From contig CBDBJK010000032.1 in assembly GCA_965206395.1 (NCBI GenBank), forward strand, positions 124,001-188,000: a stretch of DNA of 64,000 nucleotides. The letters run 5' to 3'. The DNA comes from CBDBJK01 sp965206395. Lineage in GTDB: Bacteria; Chloroflexota; Dehalococcoidia; Lucifugimonadales; CATOSD01. Of the stretch, positions 8,870 through 18,513 are shown piece after piece. The first letter of the stretch is position 1. Each line of letters opens with the position of its first letter. Made by a program: the position numbers and the translations under genes. The notes below the pieces were generated by a model, which saw only the letters and a list, made by a program, of their open reading frames with translations, was not told where the DNA came from and ran no database searches.

Positions 8870-9856
8870 ATGGAAGAGCATAAAGGAATGGGACAACAGG
8901 CATCACATGCGGGTCATGCCGTCTCAAGCACCAGGAAAGGACTTATCTGGTCTCTTGTTCTAACTGGCCTGTTCTTCGTGGTAGAGCTAGTAGTTGGTTT
9001 TCTAATCAACTCTGTAGCAGTCATCGCCGACGGCTTCCACAACTTCTCGGCGGCTGCTGGCATCGGAATCGCTCTCGTAGCAATGACTCTCGCGGCGAGA
9101 CCTCCGATACCAGGTCGGACATTTGGGCTGTTGAAGGTCGAGGTTTTCGGCGCGTTCATTAACGGAGTTCTTCTAGTGGGGATGGCTGCTTTTATCGTGT
9201 TCAGAGGGATTCAAGGCCTGCTAGACCCTTCCGATATTGACCCTCTTCCAATGCTAATCCTTGCCATTATAGGCCTCGTTATTGGAGGCATTCCGGCGGC
9301 TCTTCTATACCAGAAACAGAAGACCGACATAAACGCGAGGGGTGCTTTCTGGCATGTGATGCAAACCCTATTGGGGTCGGTTGCTGTCCTCGCCGCGGCC
9401 CTGGTCATACAGTTCACAGGATGGACACAGGCTGACGCGGTGTTTGGTATGTTGCTGGCCCCGATATTGCTGCTCGCGTCTTGGGGAATAATCACGGAAT
9501 CAACGCGATCTCTTCTTGATCTGACTCCCAAGAGTCTTGACCTGGTGGACATCAAACGAAAAATCGAAGACATTACAGGAATGGAAGGCGTTCATCACTT
9601 GCACGCATGGAGCCTTACGATTGGCAAGGATGTCTTGTCGGCGCACGTTTTAGTCCCCAGCTTCGTCGAGGCCGAGCAGACCTTGCAAAAAATTCAAGGT
9701 CTTCTGAAATCCGAGTTCAACCTGTATTTCTCCACAATTCAAATGGAAACGGAGATATGCCCTGACCTTGAGGATTCAGCTGAGGCAATAGATTTCTTAC
9801 GACAACAGTCTGTGTGGGAATCAGAAATGAAGCACATGGGTCACAAGGAGGGTTAG
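8870..9856 (+). CDS. cation diffusion facilitator-family membrane protein with altered metal site
   Basis: 328 residues with a His-rich cytoplasmic N-terminus (EEHKGMGQQASHAGHAV), six membrane helices and a C-terminal ferredoxin-like domain (HHLHAWSLTIGKDVLSAHV), the CzcD/ZnT-like architecture. Members exchange Zn2+ or other divalent ions for protons. The transport site normally has HxxxD in TM2 and in TM5. Here TM2 reads ADGFHNFSA (H57, A61) and TM5 reads HVMQT (H162, T166), so both aspartates are missing while both histidines and D54 remain. Changed ion specificity or loss of transport is possible. Ribosome site GAGGTG. Confidence 0.88.
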   Translation: MEEHKGMGQQASHAGHAVSSTRKGLIWSLVLTGLFFVVELVVGFLINSVAVIADGFHNFSAAAGIGIALVAMTLAARPPIPGRTFGLLKVEVFGAFINGVLLVGMAAFIVFRGIQGLLDPSDIDPLPMLILAIIGLVIGGIPAALLYQKQKTDINARGAFWHVMQTLLGSVAVLAAALVIQFTGWTQADAVFGMLLAPILLLASWGIITESTRSLLDLTPKSLDLVDIKRKIEDITGMEGVHHLHAWSLTIGKDVLSAHVLVPSFVEAEQTLQKIQGLLKSEFNLYFSTIQMETEICPDLEDSAEAIDFLRQQSVWESEMKHMGHKEG

Positions 9857-9863
9857 CGGCTCG

Positions 9864-10826
9864 TCAGCCCCTGAGAAGGCCCAGAATGGTAGCCACCGCC
9901 GCAAGCCACAGCACGACCGTGAGCACGAGGGGAGCGTCCGTGATGAGAGTATCCTCCGGGTTTTCGCCTATGTCCCTAGTGTGTACCAGGTACAAGTATC
10001 TGAACAGGCCGTACACGACAAACGGTATCGTGAGCATCATCGCGTTGTTCTCAGGCAGATTCGGTGCGGTAAAGGTATACAGCGCGTAGGCCAGCACCGT
10101 AGAGGTTGCGACGACGCTTATAAGCTGATCCAGAAGGGTCAAGGTGTAATGCTCTAGTGTGTCGCGCTGCTCTCCGGCGTGTTCGCCCGCGATGGAAAGC
10201 TCGCTTCGCCGCTTCGTCAGCGCGAGGAAAAGCGAGCCAAGGCCGGTGCATATGTACAGCCACGGCGAAATCGGCACGCCTAGCACAGCCGCGCCCGCAA
10301 CAGCCCGCAACACGAAGCCCGCGCTAATCGCAAATACATCAAGCAGTATCAGTCGTTTGATGACGATCGTGTACGCGATCATGAGTGTTACGTACGCCGA
10401 TGAGATTCCGCCGAAAAGTGGTTCAAGAAGGAAAGCGGAACTGAGTCCAACTGCGAACAGCGTCGCAGCACCGACCCAGGCAACGTTGATAGGCAGCTTA
10501 CCGGATGCGATGGGCCGAAATCGTTTCTTGGGGTGGATGCGGTCTTTCTCGACATCGAACACGTCGTTGATAAGGTAAACTGCGCCCGACAGTACAGAAA
10601 ATATCACGAACGCCAGGGCAGTCCGTGCGGCAAGAGAGAACATCTCGCCCATGTCGGGAGGGTTCCACGCCTCATTGACCGTGAAGAAAAAGGCGAGAAA
10701 TATAATGAGGTTCTTTGTCCACTGCTTCGGGCGAGTGGCAAGCACAAACGCTCTGCCCACGCCAACCACCGACAGAAGCAGCGTCCCGCGCCCTGAGTAT
10801 TCCATAATTCGATGATACGGCCCCAT
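9864..10826 (-). CDS. UbiA-family prenyltransferase, decaprenyl-phosphate phosphoribosyltransferase-like
   Basis: 320 residues with eight or nine membrane helices. The prenyltransferase motif reads NDVFDVEKDRIHPKKR, and the N-terminal RPKQWTKNLIIF together with FRPIASG is typical of the DPPR-synthase branch (mycobacterial UbiA, Rv3806c type). That branch transfers phosphoribose to decaprenyl phosphate for arabinan synthesis. The second Asp-rich loop is less obvious. It is convergent with the CDF gene, with only 7 nt between the stops. The start could be 10826 or the in-frame ATG at 10805. The specific substrate is inferred from similarity. Confidence 0.8.
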   Translation of the reverse strand: MGPYHRIMEYSGRGTLLLSVVGVGRAFVLATRPKQWTKNLIIFLAFFFTVNEAWNPPDMGEMFSLAARTALAFVIFSVLSGAVYLINDVFDVEKDRIHPKKRFRPIASGKLPINVAWVGAATLFAVGLSSAFLLEPLFGGISSAYVTLMIAYTIVIKRLILLDVFAISAGFVLRAVAGAAVLGVPISPWLYICTGLGSLFLALTKRRSELSIAGEHAGEQRDTLEHYTLTLLDQLISVVATSTVLAYALYTFTAPNLPENNAMMLTIPFVVYGLFRYLYLVHTRDIGENPEDTLITDAPLVLTVVLWLAAVATILGLLRG

Positions 10827-10925
10827 TTCATCTTAGTCAACGTGGAAGTACCCATGTTTGGCTGCGACTATGCCGACTGCGGCAACCGAACTGGAAGCGA
10901 GCACAGGGAACTCGCATGCCTCGTG

Positions 10926-10954
10926 TTGACAACAAGTTTTCGCTCTTATAACAT
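10926..10954 (+). promoter_or_regulatory. groESL promoter
   Basis: TTGACA at 10926-10931 and TAACAT at 10949-10954 are separated by 17 bp, a sigma-70-type arrangement ending 4 bp before the CIRCE element. Confidence 0.6.
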
Positions 10955-10957
10955 TGA

Positions 10958-10984
10958 TTAGCAGTCTCACGTTGAGACTGCTAA
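10958..10984 (+). promoter_or_regulatory. CIRCE operator (HrcA binding site)
   Basis: TTAGCAGTC, nine bases, then GACTGCTAA: a perfect 9-9-9 inverted repeat matching the CIRCE consensus (TTAGCACTC-N9-GAGTGCTAA) except for one symmetrical change in each arm. It sits just after the promoter and 50 bp before groES, so HrcA repression is expected. The matching change in both arms suggests an HrcA with shifted specificity. Confidence 0.92.
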
Positions 10985-11034
10985 TTGTACGGCTATTTTG
11001 AAGCAAATAATTTATCAAAAGGAGGTTGTCTCGG

Positions 11035-11340
11035 ATGACAACACAGGCAGAAGTTACATTCAAGCCTTTGGGAAACAGGGTTGTTATACAGGCTATTGAA
11101 CAAGATGAGCAAATGACAGCAGGTGGGATCTACATTCCTGATACAGCCAAGGAAAAGCCCCAGGAAGGGAAGATCGTTGCAATCGGCCCAGGCCGGATGA
11201 CGGACGATGGCAAGCGCATACCTATGGACTTGGCCGTAGGCGACACGGTCGTCTATTCCAAGTACGCGGGCACAGAGTATAAAGAGGGCGAAACTGAATA
11301 CCTCGTTCTCCGCGAAGACGACGTTCTATTCAAGAAGTAG
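11035..11340 (+). CDS. groES: co-chaperonin GroES
   Basis: 101 residues. ATG 11035 is preferred over the upstream TTG because AAAAGGAGG (11017-11025) is correctly spaced. It shows the GroES beta-barrel (FKPLGNRVVIQAIEQDE), the mobile loop with GGIYIPDTAKEKPQEG, and the C-terminal YLVLREDDVLF. It caps the GroEL folding chamber in the cytosol. It is the first gene of the CIRCE-controlled operon, 51 nt before groEL. Confidence 0.97.
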   Translation: MTTQAEVTFKPLGNRVVIQAIEQDEQMTAGGIYIPDTAKEKPQEGKIVAIGPGRMTDDGKRIPMDLAVGDTVVYSKYAGTEYKEGETEYLVLREDDVLFKK

Positions 11341-11391
11341 TAATTATTACCCGAATTCATCTACCAAAATCATCTATGAAAGGAAATATGA

Positions 11392-13002
11392 ATGGCTAAG
11401 CAGCTGACATTCAGTGAAGATGCCAGATCCGCAATGAAGCGCGGTATCGACAAAATGGCTGACACGGTTGGAGTCACACTAGGCCCCAGAGGGCGCAATG
11501 TTGTGCTGGACAAGAAGTTCGGCCCTCCTCAGGTTTGCAGTGACGGCGTGACAATAGCCAAAGAGATTGAGCTTGAAGACCCCTTCGAGAACATGGGCGC
11601 GCAGCTTCTCAAGGAAGCCGCCAGCAAGACCAACGACGTAGCGGGCGACGGAACCACTACCGCTACTGTGCTTGCCCAGGCGATCATACACGAAGGCTTC
11701 AAGAACATCGCCGCGGGAGCGAACCCGATGGCACTGAAGCGGGGCATCGAAAAAGGTGTTGCTACCCTGAGAGACGCCATCGATGAGATGTCCACTCCCG
11801 TAGAAGGCAGAACTCAGATTAGCCAGGTAGCCGCGCTCTCCGCACACGACGAGGAGATGGGCACCCTCATCGCCGACGTAATGGAAAAGGTCGGCAAAGA
11901 CGGCGTCATCACCGTCGAGGAGTCCAAGGGCCTGAACTATGAGCAAGAGTTCGTAGAGGGAATGCAGGTAGACAGGGGCTTCATCTCCCCTTACTTCATC
12001 ACCGACCAGGACCGCATGGAAGCCGTAATCGAGGACGCCCACATTCTCATCACCGACAGGAAGATTTCGGCAGTAGCCGACGTGCTGCCTGCGCTGGAGA
12101 AAATCCTACAGGTTGGTAAGAACGTCGTCATAGTGGCCGAGGACATAGATGGCGAAGCCCTCGCTACACTGGTTGTTAACAAGCTGCGCGGAACCCTGAA
12201 CTGCCTCGCAGTCAAAGCGCCCGGCTTCGGCGACCGACGCAAGGCGATGCTCGAAGACATGGCTATCCTCACCGGTGGGCAGGTCATCAGCGAGGACATC
12301 GGGCGCAAGCTCGACTCGGTTACCGCCGAAGACCTGGGCAGGGCGCGCAGAGTTGTATCCACCAAAGATGAGACCACATTTGTGGACGGCGCTGGCTCTG
12401 AAGAGAACATTCAAGGGCGCATCAAGCAGATTAGAGCGCAGACCGAAGAGACGACCTCAGAGTTCGACCGCGAGAAGCTTCAAGAGCGACTTGCCAAGCT
12501 CTCCGGCGGTGTCGCCATCATCAAGGTTGGAGCGGCCACCGAGATCGAGTTGAAAGAGAAGAAGAACCGTGTAGAAGATGCGCTTTCTGCGACCCGCGCT
12601 GCTGTTGAGTCCGGCATCGTCCCTGGCGGCGGGCTGGCCCTTATCCGGGCTGGTGCCTCTCTGGACAAGATGGACCTTAGCGGCGAAGAGGCAACCGGCG
12701 TGAACATCTTGAGGAAGGCGCTTGAGGAGCCTCTCAAGCTCATTGCCGAGAACACAGGCGTCTCTGGTGATGTAATCCTCGCCGAGAGCAAGAAGAGCGA
12801 AGGCGACTGGGGCTATGACGCCGAGGTTGAAGAATTCACCAATCTGCTAGAGCGCGGAATCATGGACCCGGCCAAGGTCACAAGGGCTGCCATCGAGAAC
12901 GCCTCCAGCGTCGCGGCGATGGTTCTTACCACCGAATCCCTGATCACAGACATCAAGGAGAAAGAGGCCCCGGCTCCCGCGATGCCGCCAATGGACTACT
13001 AG
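11392..13002 (+). CDS. groEL: chaperonin GroEL
   Basis: 536 residues, full family length. Nucleotide-binding VTLGPRGRNVVLD, catalytic AGDGTTTATVLA and the late GGGLALIRAGA segment are all present. Ribosome site AAAGGAAA lies just before ATG 11392. The usual Gly-Gly-Met tail is replaced by PAPAMPPMDY, a shorter Pro-rich end seen in some lineages. Together with groES it forms the folding chamber. A terminator follows at 13033. Confidence 0.98.
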   Translation: MAKQLTFSEDARSAMKRGIDKMADTVGVTLGPRGRNVVLDKKFGPPQVCSDGVTIAKEIELEDPFENMGAQLLKEAASKTNDVAGDGTTTATVLAQAIIHEGFKNIAAGANPMALKRGIEKGVATLRDAIDEMSTPVEGRTQISQVAALSAHDEEMGTLIADVMEKVGKDGVITVEESKGLNYEQEFVEGMQVDRGFISPYFITDQDRMEAVIEDAHILITDRKISAVADVLPALEKILQVGKNVVIVAEDIDGEALATLVVNKLRGTLNCLAVKAPGFGDRRKAMLEDMAILTGGQVISEDIGRKLDSVTAEDLGRARRVVSTKDETTFVDGAGSEENIQGRIKQIRAQTEETTSEFDREKLQERLAKLSGGVAIIKVGAATEIELKEKKNRVEDALSATRAAVESGIVPGGGLALIRAGASLDKMDLSGEEATGVNILRKALEEPLKLIAENTGVSGDVILAESKKSEGDWGYDAEVEEFTNLLERGIMDPAKVTRAAIENASSVAAMVLTTESLITDIKEKEAPAPAMPPMDY

Positions 13003-13032
13003 GCGACAACCGCACGAAGATCGTCCCAAGAG

Positions 13033-13065
13033 GCCCCCGACTCAGGTCGGGGGCTTCTTCTTTTT
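13033..13065 (+). terminator. rho-independent terminator of groESL
   Basis: GCCCCCGAC (13033-13041) pairs perfectly with GTCGGGGGC (13046-13054) around TCAG, followed by TTCTTCTTTTT. Confidence 0.92.
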
Positions 13066-13170
13066 GCCAAAACAGAATGGAGTAGAAAGAGACCGAGCGG
13101 GCTGGCACATGCCGAGAATGGACATCCGATATGTAAAGTAGTACGATGCTCCAGACATGTCGATGAGGAG

Positions 13171-14326
13171 ATGATTTTGCAAAATCTTACTATCAATGGG
13201 CTAAAGATACTACTTGTGACAATCCTTGTGTTGGGGGTTGCATGGGCATTCCAAGCGGGGGTAGTGAAGGCAGATGACCCGACTGCAACAGAACCGCTTG
13301 GGGAAGATGAAGCGCCAGCCATTTATGTAGACACAGATGGTGTAACGCCTGCGACGGTAAACTCGGTGTTGATTGCTTTGGCTGACAGTGTCAGTAATGC
13401 TACGGTCTTGCAATCCGAACTGCTAGCGTTCGGAGTTCCCACAGTAGATCTCATGGATGTCAACAGTTCCACGCCTGCATTGCCTGATCTTACGCCCTAT
13501 GATGCTGTCATAACCTGGGCCGAAAATGTTTTTCAAGATGACGTCGCTATGGGTAATGTGCTGGCCGATTATGTAGACCAAGGGGGTAAGGGTTGTCATG
13601 GGGAACTTCACATGGTTTTCCACCCTCTCGGGCCGGATTCAAGACGCTGGGTATTCCCCCTTTGAGCAGGCTGGTGATTCGCTATACTCAGATGCTTGCT
13701 TAGGTACATTTGATGCGGGTCATCCCATTATGTCAGGAGTGACATCCGCGTGCGATAATCTCCGTGATAACGTCATCGTTGAGTCTGGCGCCATCCTTGT
13801 AGCCAGCTGGGATGACGGTCGTCCTTTTGTGGGTGTCAATAGTGACTGCAGCGTTGTAGGTATAACCTCTTACCCAGGCAGCAACAGAACCGCAAGTTTT
13901 TCCGGTGATATACCGCTAGTTTATTATAATGCAGTCAATACATCTGGTTGCGCGGAGCCTATTGACATATGCACGTTGAACCTCAGCTATGGTGGCGGCA
14001 ATCTTTCGATTGACCTGACTATAGGGACGACAGAAGCGGCAGAGCTTAACCTCTATCTGGCCGCGGCGAACTCTGTTTTCCCCCTGGCTACAGGCATACC
14101 GCTTTCATTCATCGATCCGCCTTTTCCTATCCCGACGATAAGCTTCCCGCTGCCTTCGATCGGCGGCGTTGTGGCCCTAGTTACAATGACGAGGCCTGGC
14201 GAAGGGATAATCTGCGCCGACTGGGACCTCGTCAACACAGGCAGTTCGCTATCGAAGGGGACAGGTACTTTGAAGGAGTTGCGAAACTCGCTCCAGAGCG
14301 TTGACGGGTTACTTCCCAGCAGATAG
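13171..14326 (+). pseudogene. secreted protein with frameshift; carries the GIIC-DW C-terminal domain
   Basis: The first frame (13171-13665) starts with a signal peptide (ILLVTILVLGVAWAFQAG). It then has an alpha/beta domain (YVDTDG to YDAVITWAENVF to LADYVDQGGK) resembling the start of class-I amidotransferase/ThuA-like folds. The protein continues in the next frame (to 14326) as VVMGNFTWFS. One extra G in AAGGGTTG near 13590 explains the break. The last 115 residues (LNLSYGGGNLSIDL to GIICADWDLVNTG to TLKELRNSL) match the C-terminus of the protein ending at 63209. Function unknown; it may be intact if the extra G is an assembly error. Confidence 0.65.
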
Positions 14327-14358
14327 CGATAGTTCCTCAACTTTAGCTTGATATGACA

Positions 14359-14393
14359 CAGAGGCCCCCGCTCAGATAGGGGGCCTCTTCTTC
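14359..14393 (+). terminator. rho-independent terminator
   Basis: GAGGCCCCC (14359-14367) pairs with GGGGGCCTC (14377-14385), followed by TTCTTCT. Confidence 0.85.
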
Positions 14394-14597
14394 TGCCAGA
14401 ACATATGATAGAGGCGCAAACGCCATTTGCTTCACACAGGCGTTGATAAGCTCTGCTTCCCCCGAAGCTAATGGCCTTTAGCGCGCAGTCCCTCCTTGCG
14501 AGTGTAAGCACACCGCTGGTCAGTCCATATAACATATGCAGGCCGATTGAGCGGCGAAGTCGCGGGCACGACGATTGCCTGAATCATCGGAGGATAT

Positions 14598-15841
14598 GTG
14601 GGACGTATAGGGACACTGGCATGGCTGACCGTCGCGTTTGTGGCTGCGCTCGCAATTGCGACGGCTAGCTGGCAGCTGGGCGCAAAGGCAGTTCCTTCCG
14701 CCTTCGCTGCCGAGTCAGGCTGTCGGCGTTACGGCAGATGCCGTTGGGACAACTCCTATCGTCAGATGAGTCGGCGGCCCTTGATAACCTGCGTCGGCAG
14801 ATAACGCAAGCCAAGAACGATTTGGAACCGGCGCAGAGGCTTGCTCGATGGGCGGAACGCTTCTCTCCTGCCGTCTCCTGGCTGCCCATGGCTCGCAGAG
14901 AGGTCACGGCGTGGACAAGCCAGGCGGCGCGTGTTCAGAAAGACCTCGACGCGGCCTCTGAATTGCTGGATTCATCCTCGCTGCTGCTTGATGTGTACTC
15001 GCAGGCTCAGGCATCACTTGTGAGCGCAGGAAACGGTTCATCCGTCGCGCCGCTCAAGAAGCGGGTGCAGGAACTTGAGGCGTCGTTTGCCACCAGCCTG
15101 GAGGCCGTCTCCGATGCCAGCGATAGAGGCCGCGCCTTCAGCATAGGTTTCTATGCACCACCCATTCGCGACACCATGCGCGTTCTGGATGAGCTTGAAG
15201 TCGAAATGTTGACGGCGTCCAGAGTAGGCGAGCAGGTTTCTGGTTTGCTCGGTGGTCTGGTCGAGGTCGCGGGCGGCGCGCAGCCTCTCATAGGGCAGTT
15301 CTCCAACGCATTTCCGGCGGAGAATGAGACCGGGTCGTTTGAGAGCTTCAAGGCTACGCTGGCAAAGCTGACCGAGGATGCCCTATCGACGAAACGTCAG
15401 TCCGAAGATGTCGCCAGACTGCTGGTCGAGTCCGGGCAGGCGGTTAGCCTTTTGTCCAAGCTAACGGCACTGGACCAGATGCTTGATGTTCTGATGGCTG
15501 TCAGCAGCGCCGCCGTCAGCAGCCTTGACGCTCTTGGGCCAGTCGCGGACCTCAGAAATAGCTTCGACAGTGGCTTGCTCGCGGGCAGCGAAGGCTTGGG
15601 TGACATCTTCACGTCTTTTGCAGAGCATAGCGACGATATAGACGAAGCCATCGACGGGCTTGAAACCGCGCAGGTCATCCTGGGCGAACTGGCATCCGGA
15701 GAGAACGGCGCGGCGATTGCCGGACGGCTCTCTGACCTCAAGGGCCTAGTAGGGCAGCTTGAAGACGGACTCAAGCTGATGAGCGCGATAGCTCCGCTTG
15801 GCAGAGAGCTTCTTGGTTTCGATGGAATGAAGACATACCTA
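14598..15841 (+). pseudogene. DUF4012 membrane protein, 5' part (frameshifted, then split by IS630)
   Basis: GTG 14598 follows GGAGGA (14589-14594) and encodes one membrane helix (LAWLTVAFVAALAIATASW). A frame change between about 14715 and 14760 leads into the long frame from 14738. That frame has coiled-coil-rich helices (LDNLRRQITQAKNDLE, LKKRVQELEASF) and reaches the start of the DUF4012 core at GFDGMKTYL, codon 15839-15841. There the IS630 element begins. Residues QRFCIDG after that point are IS-encoded. Related proteins are anchored outside the cell membrane and found with cell-surface polysaccharide genes in Actinobacteria and Chloroflexi. Role unknown. Confidence 0.75.
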
Positions 15842-17090
15842 GTGGTTCAACGTTTTTGTATTGATGGGTAGAGTGACTTTAGCTTGATGCGCGCATCCTC
15901 GGTAGTGAAGCGCCAATCCACTCGTATCACATCCCGGTTGCGTTGATTCTGCCAAGCATTGACCTCGCCGCGCAGGATGTCTTGATTGGCAATCCGTCGG
16001 TCCAGGCACTGTCGAGCCAGCACACCGATCTCTATCTCCGCCATATTCAACCAACTCCCGTGTTTGGGAGTGTAGTGTATCTCCAGTCGCTCAGCTATAC
16101 GCCTCGCCTCAGCAGGCTCGAATGCCTCGTATAGCGAGGACAGCTTGTGAGTGTTGAGATTGTCCATTACCAGCACGATCCGGTCTCTGTCAGGGTAGTC
16201 CTCGTCGACCAGTTTCTTTATCACATGCGCCCAGTCCACCTTCGTGCGACGCTCTCTGACCTCGACTCGGCGCCATCCGTCCAACGGTGCAAACAGCATG
16301 AACAGGCTGCTCACTCCATTGCGCTCGTATTCGTAGTCGTATGCCGCCGATAAGCCGGGCGCTGCGGGACGCGGCACTCGCGTCTCCTTGACTTGCTGTT
16401 TGCTCGTCTCATCCATGCACACCAGAACCTCATTCCCATCGTACGGCCGTTGGTAGACCTCCAGTACGTCTTCCATCACGTCTTCCATCGCGCACACAAA
16501 CTCCGCGCTCTGACCGGGCGGGATGCACCAACTCTGCTTCAGCCACGGCTTCAGTTCGTTTTTTTTTAAGCGCCTGGCGAACCGTCTCGGTGCTAATGGT
16601 CCCGACTATCTCACACTCGACCAACTGGTCAGCCAACAGCTTCAGGGTCCAACTGGCACGCCCCTCCGGCGGTTCCCCGCAGGCCATCGCTATCAACCGT
16701 GCTTCACCTTCGCCGTCCAGTCTCTTTTGACGCCGACGCAGTTGCTTTTTGCGATTCAGCGCAGACTCGACCCCCTCCTCCACACAGCGCTTGCGTATTC
16801 GCTCGACCGTTGACTGTCCCACACCGAGCGCGCTGGTGATGTCCGCGTCCTTCATTCCCCCGTCCGAGCGTGACTCATCGCTCATCAGCAGAATGCGCGC
16901 ATGGGTCTGTTTGTACGCCGCAGCCCGACCGCGTGAGACCAAGGCGTTGAGTTCCTGTTGTTCGTCGGTAGTCAGTCTGATACGGTACTTCTTGGTAGAC
17001 ATCATGGTTCCTCCTCGGTTCAACGTTACGATTGAACCCCTAAGAGGAACAATGACTATCATGGTATTCATTTCAATGATGTTGGACCAC
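15842..17090 (-). mobile_element. IS630-family element, copy 1
   Basis: A 1249-bp element between TA dinucleotides (15840-15841 and 17091-17092). The ends read GTGGTTCAACG and, inverted, GTGGTCCAACA. It is inserted in the DUF4012 gene. A second copy of 1239 bp is at 51273-52511; the two differ by a 12-bp tandem duplication and two single-base indels. Confidence 0.92.
15847..17005 (-). CDS. IS630-family transposase, two frames joined at an A9 tract
   Basis: ATG 17005 follows GAGGAGG. The N-terminal part is HTH-rich (SALGVGQSTVERIRKRCVEEG). At nine consecutive A (about 16561-16569, coding strand) the frame changes. The other frame carries the DDE domain: VCMDETSK, LVMDNLNTHKL, and HGSWLNMAEIEIG for the Asp, Asp and Glu. 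The coding A-tract suggests transcriptional slippage or a programmed frameshift, known in IS630 relatives. The product would be about 385 residues. Confidence 0.82.
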
Positions 17091-17092
17091 TA

Positions 17093-18397
17093 GTGCTTGG
17101 TCAGTCGGCGGACGAGCTTCGAGGCACGGGAGGCTTCGTTTCGTCGGTGTGGCTGGTGACGTTCGGGAATGGAGGTCTGGTTGACATTCGCTACCAGGAC
17201 GCGGTACGGGTAGACGACTGGGACAGGTTTATGCTGTATCCGCTAGCTCCGCCGGGGCTGGAAGAGCACATGAACGCCTGGGTGTGGCTTCTCAGGGATG
17301 TGTCGTGGGACCCAGACTTCCCAACGACGGCTCGCAGCGCGGAAGACCTCTTTCGCCTGGGGCGGAGACAGCAAGTGGACGGAGTCATAGCGATAAATCA
17401 GTGGACCTTGCTGCGTCTGATAGATGCACTGGGCAACATACCCTCCCCAGACGGAGACGAACCGATAACGGCAAGGAATTTGCTCTCGTCCTTAGAGGAG
17501 GGCACAGACCAGTACGGGCGAGCGTACATGGATCTAGCGCTTCAGGGTGTTCTCGAATGTCTGAACGGAGCTATATCGATGCCAGGGCTAATTCGCCTTT
17601 CGTCGGCCCTGCGCCAGACACTTCAAGAGAGGGACATGCTGGTGTTTCTGAACGACCCCGCGCTCCAATCAGTGATGAGCGAGTTTGGATGGGATGGCAG
17701 CGTGCGTCAAGAATCGGCGGACTACCTTCATGTTGTCGATTCCAACGTAGGTTGGAGTAAGGCCGACCGGAATATCGAGCGAGATGTCTCCTATGTCGTA
17801 GACCCTGACAGAGGCTCTCGACCAAGGGTTAGCCTGACACTGGGGTATAGCAATCACAGTGGCCCCGGCTCGTCGGGATGTGAACCACAGTGGCTCAATC
17901 GAGGCACTAACTACAGCCAGTTGAAAAACGCCTGTTACTGGAACTTTCTAAGAGTTTATATTCCTCAAGAGGCAAGGGTGCTCAGTAACACGCCCTTGCC
18001 TCTTCCTGAGCAAAGCGTCTCGGTCGAGATAGGTAGAGGTGTGCCGGGCCAGGAGACTGGTGGCATATCATCCAGTCATAACAAGATGGTGTTCTCTGGG
18101 CTTGATGTCGTTGGGGCAGGGGAGCGAAGCGAGATCAGCCTTGTATATGACCTGCCAGCCTCAGTGGTTCGGCGCGATGGTGATAATCTGACGTATGAGC
18201 TTCTCATTCAGAAACAGCCGGGCGTCCGACTGCGAGCCGTTTCGATTGAGATCATGCTGCCGGAAGGCTATGGCCTGGCTTCTAGCTCTGTGCCTGCGAC
18301 AAGCGTAGGGGACTCTCGGGTGGATTTCGACATCAACCTGACGCAGGACACTATTTTAACTGTTGAGTTTAACAAGGACAAGAATGGCTCTGACTAG
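17093..18397 (+). pseudogene. DUF4012 membrane protein, 3' part
   Basis: Begins exactly after the second TA with GTGCTTGGTCAG. Joined to codon 15841 it restores KTYLVLGQSADELRGTGGF, the signature core of DUF4012. The remaining about 430 residues hold the rest of this extracellular domain (GGLVDIRYQDAVRVDDWDRF, QVDGVIAINQWTLLRLID) and a beta-rich end. Without the IS the gene would encode about 850 residues. Its stop overlaps the start of the following lipoprotein gene. Confidence 0.82.
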
Positions 18398-18513
18398 ATT
18401 ACATAACAGAGCGTTCGCCCGATTCAGCTTGCTACGTTGTAACACTGACCGGGGGGATGCCTCATCGCGGAAGTCATGGCTAGCTCTGTTTTCCATGCTG
18501 CCCTTTTTGCTAG
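18384..18513 (+). pseudogene. Ig-repeat lipoprotein, 5' part
   Basis: ATG 18384 overlaps the DUF4012 stop by 14 nt and follows AAGGA. It encodes a long N-terminal leader (ALTRLHNRAFARFSLL) and then SWLALFSMLPFLL, at which point CTAG and the IS5 element interrupt it. The lipobox itself is completed by the 3' part. Confidence 0.8.

Noticed and set aside
11479..12042. 187-codon frame antisense to groEL
   Set aside because: Shadow of a highly conserved coding sequence, no start signals.
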